Assembly (NCBI GenBank): GCA_013154005.1
Contig: JAADDK010000048.1
Span: forward strand, 1-35,682
From: Methanobacteriota archaeon
Lineage (GTDB): Archaea; Thermoplasmatota; Thermoplasmata; Thermoplasmatales; Aciduliprofundaceae
Length of the DNA stretch: 35,682 nt
Direction: 5' to 3'
Shown: positions 30,312 through 35,682 of the stretch, piece by piece
Layout: every line of letters starts with the position of its first letter
Numbering within the stretch: position 1 is the first letter of the stretch
Program-made: the position numbers and the translations under genes
The notes under the pieces: generated by a model
What the model was told of the DNA's origin: nothing
What the model saw: only the letters and a program-made list of their open reading frames with translations
Databases searched by the model: none

Positions 30312-31286
30312 ATGTTTACTGAGTACAAATACGGCAAAGAAACCGTACCCGTATACGGTGTGAGCACGTCGGATGGTTCGAGTATCATTGTGGGAAGCAT
30401 CAGAGATGATAGATATCGAATAATGCTGGTAAAAATCGACGGCCACGGAAAAGTGGCGTGGAAAAGGTTCTATGATGGAGAAAATGATTGGGAAGGACAT
30501 TACATAATACCCGTGAAGGGGGGCTATATAGTGTCAGGGGCAGTTGAGGGACTGGCATCCAACACTGGTGGATGCAAATGGAAAGGATACCTCTTAAAAG
30601 TCAATGAATCAGGTGAGAGACTCTGGGAGCAGAAATATCGAATTCTGGGCAATGAATGCGTTTACTCCGTTCTGTCCGTTGAGGATGGTTTTATGCTTCA
30701 GGGAATTGCACAGGGCGAACGAACCGCACCATTTTTGATTAGAACAGATAAGGAAGGCAATATGCTCTGGACTAAATTTTACGGTGAAGGAGATACCGCG
30801 CTGGGCATCATATATTCGGATGAGAATTTTCTTATCGGGATCAGCGATTGGAGCCGCAATCGTGCACGTGTAATACGTGTGACATATGACGGGAAAACTG
30901 TTAAAACGGTTACATTTGAAAATGTGCTGTTGATAAATATGTTTAAGTTTGAACATGAGCAGTTTGTGATTGGTGAGAAAAATGGAACTGTATATCTTGC
31001 AAAGATTTCAAAAGAGGGAAGAAGTATCTGGGAGCACACATACGGCCCTGGCACTGGAATAGCTATGGTGAAAATGGGAACAGAATACTTCATAGCGGGG
31101 GAATCTGAAGAAGCGCCATTTATCTATCAAATCGATAAATCTGGCAAATTGATACGAAAACTAACTTCAGGACTCTGGGATAAAGGGTGGGTGGAGACTT
31201 TAGTTGCTACAGACGATAAGCTTCTGGCGGCTGGACCGGTAAGGAGTGAAAATGATATCAGTATGGGAATTTTGATGATTAGTTGA
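30312..31286 (+). CDS. Cytoplasmic beta-propeller protein
   Basis: About 324 aa with repeated blades of the form LxKxDxxGxxxWxxxY: LVKIDGHGKVAWKRFYDG, LLKVNESGERLWEQKYRI, LIRTDKEGNMLWTKFYGEG, LAKISKEGRSIWEHTYGPG and IYQIDKSGKLIRKLTSG, with one weaker copy. This gives a six- or seven-bladed propeller. No signal peptide or anchor is seen, so it is probably intracellular, which is uncommon for this repeat style. ATG 30312 is chosen because GAGGGTG (30299-30305) precedes it and a TTATAAAT box lies 30 nt further up. It converges on and overlaps the large P-loop/TPR gene by 8 bp. Confidence 0.75.
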   Translation: MFTEYKYGKETVPVYGVSTSDGSSIIVGSIRDDRYRIMLVKIDGHGKVAWKRFYDGENDWEGHYIIPVKGGYIVSGAVEGLASNTGGCKWKGYLLKVNESGERLWEQKYRILGNECVYSVLSVEDGFMLQGIAQGERTAPFLIRTDKEGNMLWTKFYGEGDTALGIIYSDENFLIGISDWSRNRARVIRVTYDGKTVKTVTFENVLLINMFKFEHEQFVIGEKNGTVYLAKISKEGRSIWEHTYGPGTGIAMVKMGTEYFIAGESEEAPFIYQIDKSGKLIRKLTSGLWDKGWVETLVATDDKLLAAGPVRSENDISMGILMIS

Positions 31287-33792
31287 ACACACTGTATTTG
31301 TTCTCATCTACGTATTTAAACGATTTTGAGAGTTCTTTCATCTTGGGCATAAGCTTCGGATCTTTGGTTATCTGGTAAAGCTCTTCTAAAAATTCATGAA
31401 GCTGAGCGAATGCCTGATTCTCCCTCATCTCTTTTTCGAGCGCTTCCAGTGCCTCAGAATATGGCTCATTGTTTCTGGCTTTAACAAGAATTTCCGACAT
31501 CAAAAGCTCCCATGAATCTTCCGGGGAATATATTTTAATTTTCTGTTTCATCAGCGGCAAATACTCTGAATCGCATCTGCTCAGGAGTCCGTAAATATGC
31601 GAAGCGCGGTCTTCGATTCCAAGTTTTCTATATATTTCCAGAGCTTTTTCCGCAAGAGACACACACTCCGTTTTTTTATTCATAAAATAACTTGCCTTTG
31701 CCACATAAAAATATGCATCAGCTGCATCGTATATATTATTACTCTCCTTCCCCAAATCCAGCGCTTTTTTTGCATGAATAATGGCATCCCGGAACCTGTG
31801 GTGATACATTTCAATAATGGAAAGCGCCAGATATCCACTTATTGTAAATCGAATACTTCCTGTATTTTTAGCTATAGTAAGCACCTTAGAAATATATTCT
31901 ATAGCACCCTTAAAATCACCTTTTCTCATAAGCAATGAGGCAATATTTGAATATGCATAACATAAACCATCTATGTTTCCAGACACATTATTGTATTCAG
32001 CGCTTTTTCTATACGCTTCCATAGCATCAAATATGTTTCCCATTGCCAGATACACAGTACCAATATTGTTGTAAGAAGTTCCCATTCCCTCATAATCATT
32101 CAGTTTCTCATCCAGCTTCAGACTCTTTTTGTAATATTCAAGTGCTTTCTTTTTGTCACCCTCATTGGAGTAATATATCCCCAGATTGTTATAAATGGCA
32201 GATATTCCATTGAGATTGCGAAGCTGACGAAACAGTTTTAGAGCTTTTAAATAATACTCCTTTCCCTCAGGATGTCTCATCATATCCATCAGAATATTTC
32301 CCATATTTTTATAGCCGGTTGCAAGTTCCTCCAGATTTTGCAATTTTTCAGCGAGAGAAATATGGTGCTTCTGGATATTATATGCTTTTTTATACAACCC
32401 CAGACGCCGATAGCACTCCGATTCGACGCCATACGCTTTTAAAGTAAGAAATGAATCAATATTTTTGGATATTACCTCATCACACAGATTAATTGCATCT
32501 TCGAATTTTCCTGATGATTTCAAAACGATACTTTTCTGTATTTTTGCCAGACTTGCCAATTTATCCGCATATTTTAAACTGGTATCTACGTCCCCGATAT
32601 GCTGCAGTGAATCCGAGAGAAGATGATATAGCCATACACGCTCGGCATCATTATTATAGGAATTTAAACATCGTTCAAAGTGTTTTAAATGAAATATCAT
32701 GGAATTGTAATCACTATCTTTCTTAGACATCTCCACACATCTTTTCAGGTAAGGCAATGCTTTTTTACGGGAATCAGCACTTATATAATGTGATGCAAGT
32801 TCATAAGTACGTTCCCAACGTCTGTATATTCTGCGTCTACGGATTGACTCTGCCACTTTAAAATGGTAATTTCTCTTCATCTGTAAATCCATCGTTGTAT
32901 ATATGTATCTTCGAAGCCGCGGATTGGTAAATACATAGCCATGATAGGTATGGCTGCCATACATACTTGAAAATTCAGTAAGTAATTTTTTATGCAGGAG
33001 GGAGTCAATAGCCTGCTTTGTGTCATTAACTATATCATTTACCACTTCCTCCCAGAAGAAGTTACCCATAACTGAGCCAACCCTCAACACCTCACGCTCC
33101 TTAGCACTAAGAGATTCAAAAATACATCTCAGTCCATCTTCCACGGTGGTGATGCTCTTATGAGCATGCTCTTTGCATGTTATCCAGAGATTAATAAGCT
33201 CCAGGTTACCTCCGCTTAATGAGTAAACTTCATCTGCATATTTTTCCATGCCAAACCTGCGGAGGTATTCCCGTACCTTTGTGGGCTTTAGATTCCCCAT
33301 AACCAGTACATCTGCGTAATCTTCCATAATCAGTTTTTCAAGAATCTCTGTGAGTTCACGACGCTCCGTTCCTATTGGATAGCTGATAACAAGAAGTACG
33401 TTTTTAGGCCGTTTAATGGTGAAATACTCGATGAACTTGAGTGAGAGCGTATCCGAATAATTCACATTTGCAATATGCACAATAACAGGTGCAGATGACT
33501 CGAGCTCTTTTATTATCCTCGAAAATAACCAGTACTTTTGCATGGTCATAGACTTTGTAGATTTCATATTTACCATTGCAAACCGCTTTATGGTGATTAG
33601 AGAGATATTCTGCTCACGTTCTTCACATCGATAGTACATGAGAGGTATATGCATGCTCTCTGAGAAGTTTTTAATTAGAAGATTCTTGCCACTACCATCT
33701 GGACCAACCAAAATCAGAACCCTGCCACCTTTTTCAGCTCTCGCCCACACTTCCTCAATTCTCCGGAGCTCGTCCTCAAATAGACAACTCAT
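31279..33792 (-). CDS. Large P-loop NTPase with TPR array (STAND/AAA_16-like)
   Basis: An 837-aa protein. The N-terminal NTPase has Walker A GPDGSGKN at 30-37, with Asn where Ser/Thr coordinates magnesium. The expected Walker B strand (PVIVHIANVNYSD) has no acidic pair. A helical and winged-helix-like region follows (SLSAKEREVLRVGSVMG and HKKLLTEF). From about 340 to 760 are TPR repeats, clearest at YNNLGIYYSNEGDKKKALEYY (534 on), YNNIGTVYLAMGNIFDAMEAY (574 on) and YSNIASLLMRKGDFKGAIEYI. The layout is that of STAND-type switches, regulators or sensors. ATG 33792 has a TTTATATC box 25 nt upstream. No effector domain is seen. Confidence 0.85.
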   Translation of the reverse strand: MSCLFEDELRRIEEVWARAEKGGRVLILVGPDGSGKNLLIKNFSESMHIPLMYYRCEEREQNISLITIKRFAMVNMKSTKSMTMQKYWLFSRIIKELESSAPVIVHIANVNYSDTLSLKFIEYFTIKRPKNVLLVISYPIGTERRELTEILEKLIMEDYADVLVMGNLKPTKVREYLRRFGMEKYADEVYSLSGGNLELINLWITCKEHAHKSITTVEDGLRCIFESLSAKEREVLRVGSVMGNFFWEEVVNDIVNDTKQAIDSLLHKKLLTEFSSMYGSHTYHGYVFTNPRLRRYIYTTMDLQMKRNYHFKVAESIRRRRIYRRWERTYELASHYISADSRKKALPYLKRCVEMSKKDSDYNSMIFHLKHFERCLNSYNNDAERVWLYHLLSDSLQHIGDVDTSLKYADKLASLAKIQKSIVLKSSGKFEDAINLCDEVISKNIDSFLTLKAYGVESECYRRLGLYKKAYNIQKHHISLAEKLQNLEELATGYKNMGNILMDMMRHPEGKEYYLKALKLFRQLRNLNGISAIYNNLGIYYSNEGDKKKALEYYKKSLKLDEKLNDYEGMGTSYNNIGTVYLAMGNIFDAMEAYRKSAEYNNVSGNIDGLCYAYSNIASLLMRKGDFKGAIEYISKVLTIAKNTGSIRFTISGYLALSIIEMYHHRFRDAIIHAKKALDLGKESNNIYDAADAYFYVAKASYFMNKKTECVSLAEKALEIYRKLGIEDRASHIYGLLSRCDSEYLPLMKQKIKIYSPEDSWELLMSEILVKARNNEPYSEALEALEKEMRENQAFAQLHEFLEELYQITKDPKLMPKMKELSKSFKYVDENKYSVFN

Positions 33793-33840
33793 TGTTGCTA
33801 AAAAGCAAAATCTGATATAAATTTTCCTCTTATCATTTAC

Positions 33841-33861
33841 AAAAATAGAAAAATTTAAAAA
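33841..33861 (-). terminator. T-rich terminator after the thermosome gene
   Basis: Read on the minus strand, three runs of T (five, five and five, broken by single or few bases) lie directly after the thermosome stop, within 25 bp. This is the normal archaeal oligo-T signal and separates the chaperonin from the downstream P-loop/TPR gene promoter. Confidence 0.6.
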
Positions 33862-33864
33862 GGT

Positions 33865-35478
33865 TTATTCCTCGTCACCGCTGGGGCCCTTCGGACCCTT
33901 GCTTTCGCCCTTAGCGGCAACCACATCATCGATACGGAGGATCATCACCGCAGCATCCGTGGCGCTGTTTATTGCCTGTCTGCCCACACGAATGGGCTCT
34001 ATCACACCGATTTTCTCCATATCTTCGACCTCGCCAGTGTATACGTTCACGCCCGCAGTGACATTTCCTTCCTTGTGCGCCTTACGCATCTTTATCAGTA
34101 TATCTATTGGGTCCAGACCCGCATTCTCTGCAAGGCTGCGAGGTATAATCTCCATCGCATCCGCAAACTTCTCGATGGCAAGCTGCTCTCTGCCACCCAC
34201 GCTGGCAGCATAATCTCTCAACTTCAGCGAAATCTCCACGGCGCTTGAGCCACCGCCAGTCACGTACTTACCATCTTCTATGGCCTTGGCCACCACATGG
34301 AGCGCGTCTTTGATGCTTCTCTCGATTTCATCCACAACATGCTCGGTGCCGCCGCGAATCAGTATGCTTATGCTCTTGGGGTTCTCGCAATCCATCACGA
34401 AGGTCATATTGTCATCGCCGATTTTGCGCTCTTCAACGAGCTTCGCATGGCCCAGGTCATCAGCGCTCAGATCATCAAGATTGGTCACTATCCTCGCACC
34501 GGTTGCGCGAGACAATTTCTCCATATCGCTCTTCTTCACCCTGCGCACCGCATAGATACCCGCCTTGGCAAGGAAGTGCTGGGCCATATCATCGATGCCC
34601 TTCTGGCACATAACCACATTTGCACCGCTGGCTTTTATTTTCTCAACCATTTCACGAAGTATCTTCTCTTCCTCCTCGAGGAAGTTATGAATCATCTCAG
34701 GGCTCTTAATCTGAATGTTTGCGTCTATCTCCGGCTTCTTAACTTCCAGTGCGGTGTTGATAAGCGCAATCTTCGCATCTTCAACTCTCTTCGGCATGCC
34801 GGGGTGCACCTTCTCTTTGTCAATAATCATGCCCTCAATCATCTCGGTGTTGTTTATCGCACCACCGTGCTTCTTTACTATCTGTATCGCGTCCACGTCC
34901 ACAACCCACTTATCACCCACTTTCTCAGCAACACGCTTCACTGCCTTTACTGCAATATCACTCAGCAAATCTTTAGCCATATTTGCGCTCTTGCTGCTCA
35001 GTGCAGTCTGTGAAATTTTCCTGAGCACTTCCTCATTATCGATGCTTATGGGCCTGGCAATCTCATCAATTATCTCTTTTGCCTTCTCAGCCGCAAGGCG
35101 ATAACCCTTGGTTATGACCGTCGGATGCACGTTCTGGTCGATGAGCTCTTCGGCGTTTTTGAGCAGTTCACCCGCAAGAACCACTGCGGTGGTGGTGCCG
35201 TCACCCACCTCGGTGTCCTGAGTCTTTGACACCTCCACCATCATCTTCGCTGCGGGATGCTCCACATCTATTTCTTTCAGAATGGTCACACCATCGTTAG
35301 TAATAACCACATCACCGAGAGAATCCACCAGCATCTTGTCCATGCCTCTAGGACCCAGTGTGGTGCGTACCGCCTCGGCAATCGCGCGAGCCGCGGCAAT
35401 GTTGTTCTTCATGGCATCTCTGCCAGTCTCTCTCCTTGTGCCTTCTTTGAGTATGAGAATTGGCTGTCCTCCCATCAT
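33865..35478 (-). CDS. thsA: Thermosome (group II chaperonin) subunit
   Basis: ATP-driven folding chamber subunit, working with prefoldin (pfdB is in this window). Typical features are [27 protein letters not shown] (41-67), GDGTTT at 92-97, the apical domain with its helical protrusion, and [17 protein letters not shown] near the C-terminus. Length 537 aa is normal. The C-terminal tail is [10 protein letters not shown] rather than the usual GGM-rich end. Lysine codons are nearly all AAG, unlike most genes around, as in gdhA. Promoter and GGAGGTGA site lie just upstream. thsA versus thsB cannot be told from sequence alone. Confidence 0.95.
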   Translation of the reverse strand: MMGGQPILILKEGTRRETGRDAMKNNIAAARAIAEAVRTTLGPRGMDKMLVDSLGDVVITNDGVTILKEIDVEHPAAKMMVEVSKTQDTEVGDGTTTAVVLAGELLKNAEELIDQNVHPTVITKGYRLAAEKAKEIIDEIARPISIDNEEVLRKISQTALSSKSANMAKDLLSDIAVKAVKRVAEKVGDKWVVDVDAIQIVKKHGGAINNTEMIEGMIIDKEKVHPGMPKRVEDAKIALINTALEVKKPEIDANIQIKSPEMIHNFLEEEEKILREMVEKIKASGANVVMCQKGIDDMAQHFLAKAGIYAVRRVKKSDMEKLSRATGARIVTNLDDLSADDLGHAKLVEERKIGDDNMTFVMDCENPKSISILIRGGTEHVVDEIERSIKDALHVVAKAIEDGKYVTGGGSSAVEISLKLRDYAASVGGREQLAIEKFADAMEIIPRSLAENAGLDPIDILIKMRKAHKEGNVTAGVNVYTGEVEDMEKIGVIEPIRVGRQAINSATDAAVMILRIDDVVAAKGESKGPKGPSGDEE

Positions 35479-35482
35479 TTTA

Positions 35483-35523
35483 ATTCACCTCCGAAAGTGG
35501 TAAAAAATTTCTTCTATATAAAA
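35483..35523 (-). promoter_or_regulatory. Thermosome promoter and Shine-Dalgarno
   Basis: On the minus strand TTTTATATA (35515-35523) is followed 22-30 nt later by GGAGGTGAA (35484-35492), 5 nt before the ATG. This is a strong TATA plus strong ribosome site, unlike the leaderless genes. No clear heat-shock repressor palindrome is visible. Confidence 0.65.
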
Positions 35524-35560
35524 CTATCGCACATTCCCTTTAAGATTAGGCAAAGTAGAA

Positions 35561-35682
35561 CTAAAGCCGATACGGCACATCCTCTTCGCCATATAAATAA
35601 TAGTCCAACATTACCCTGCCATATTCATCTCTCTTACCCTTGTATTTTTTGAGTGTTTCAAGGTCAAATGTCGCCTCATAAT
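35561..35682 (-). CDS. C-terminal end of a gene cut by the window edge
   Basis: On the minus strand an open frame runs from the edge to TAG at 35561-35563 and encodes 39 residues beginning YEATFDLETLKKYKGK and ending GEEDVPYRL. Amino-acid composition and the lack of stops look like real protein rather than noise, and the next gene on the strand starts 83 bp downstream. The family is not recognised. Confidence 0.6.
   Translation of the reverse strand, partial: YEATFDLETLKKYKGKRDEYGRVMLDYYLYGEEDVPYRL

Noticed and set aside
24070-33860. A complete integrated element bounded by tRNA att repeats
   Set aside because: No integrase gene, no third copy of the 16-bp core near the far boundary, and core genes such as nop5 lie inside.
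34297-35013. A 238-residue open frame opposite the thermosome gene
   Set aside because: It is a shadow of the AAG/GAG-rich chaperonin, full of His and Leu, with no promoter.
1-35682. CRISPR arrays, insertion sequences, rRNA genes
   Set aside because: No regularly spaced direct repeats of 24-40 bp, no transposase reading frame with flanking inverted repeats, and no rRNA-like conserved sequence were seen.

Overview
The window is archaeal chromosome, about 35.7 kb, with standard code and very dense packing. Archaeal or eukaryote-like genes fix the domain: Cdc6/Orc1, pelota, Nop5, prefoldin beta, Pcc1 of KEOPS, a group II chaperonin, an archaeal-type leucyl-tRNA synthetase, a translin-family protein, an archaeal signal peptidase and a DacZ-type diadenylate cyclase. 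Most first genes of transcription units carry a TATA box centred about 25 nt before the start codon and no Shine-Dalgarno, so their mRNAs are probably leaderless. Internal operon genes and a few highly expressed genes do have GGAGGTGA-like sites. With the peptide-fermentation genes (ADP-forming acetyl-CoA synthetase, glutamate dehydrogenase, asparaginase), this suggests a thermophilic heterotroph of the Thermoplasmata, possibly an Aciduliprofundum-like (DHVE2) organism. That placement is inference from gene content and style, not from an rRNA or a database match.

Layout: 0-3.5 kb holds a GNAT acetyltransferase, a zinc alcohol dehydrogenase, a ferredoxin-like protein, diadenylate cyclase and a translin-family protein. 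3.5-9.4 kb is mostly energy and amino-acid metabolism: acdA-acdB, a DHH phosphoesterase-prefoldin beta-Pcc1 operon on the minus strand, gdhA and an asparaginase-family hydrolase. 9.5-13.2 kb is folC-hflX-cdc6, with a possible replication-origin element between hflX and cdc6. A signal peptidase and moaA diverge from one shared TATA box at 14.16 kb. 15.1-19.1 kb is a five-gene membrane operon built round MoxR and DUF58 proteins. 19-24 kb holds pelota plus a Mut7-C protein (minus), an anchored protein of unknown function, leuS and tRNA-Ser(GGA), whose 3' end is repeated 67 bp downstream.

From 24.2 to 33.8 kb the DNA is visibly more AT-rich and less familiar: a dUTPase-like member of the dCTP deaminase family, a minimal FtsZ-like GTPase-domain protein with an RHH regulator and a dyad-rich upstream region, an SCP2-like protein with a corrinoid adenosyltransferase, an exported OB-fold protein beside an exported PLD nuclease, a zinc ribbon-Nop5-MoaE operon, a beta-propeller protein and a large P-loop/TPR protein. 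The window ends with a thermosome subunit and the C-terminus of a gene that runs off the right edge.

The best candidate for an undescribed system is the RHH/FtsZ-like pair at 24.75-26.07 kb with its palindromes and repeated TGACA/TGTCA half-sites. The layout resembles a partition or autoregulated cytoskeletal cassette, but the GTPase lacks the tubulin-fold C-terminal domain and a recognisable catalytic T7 loop. No gene-free stretch exceeds 300 bases. The longest is 6957-7189 (233 bp), which holds the divergent pcc1 and gdhA promoters.
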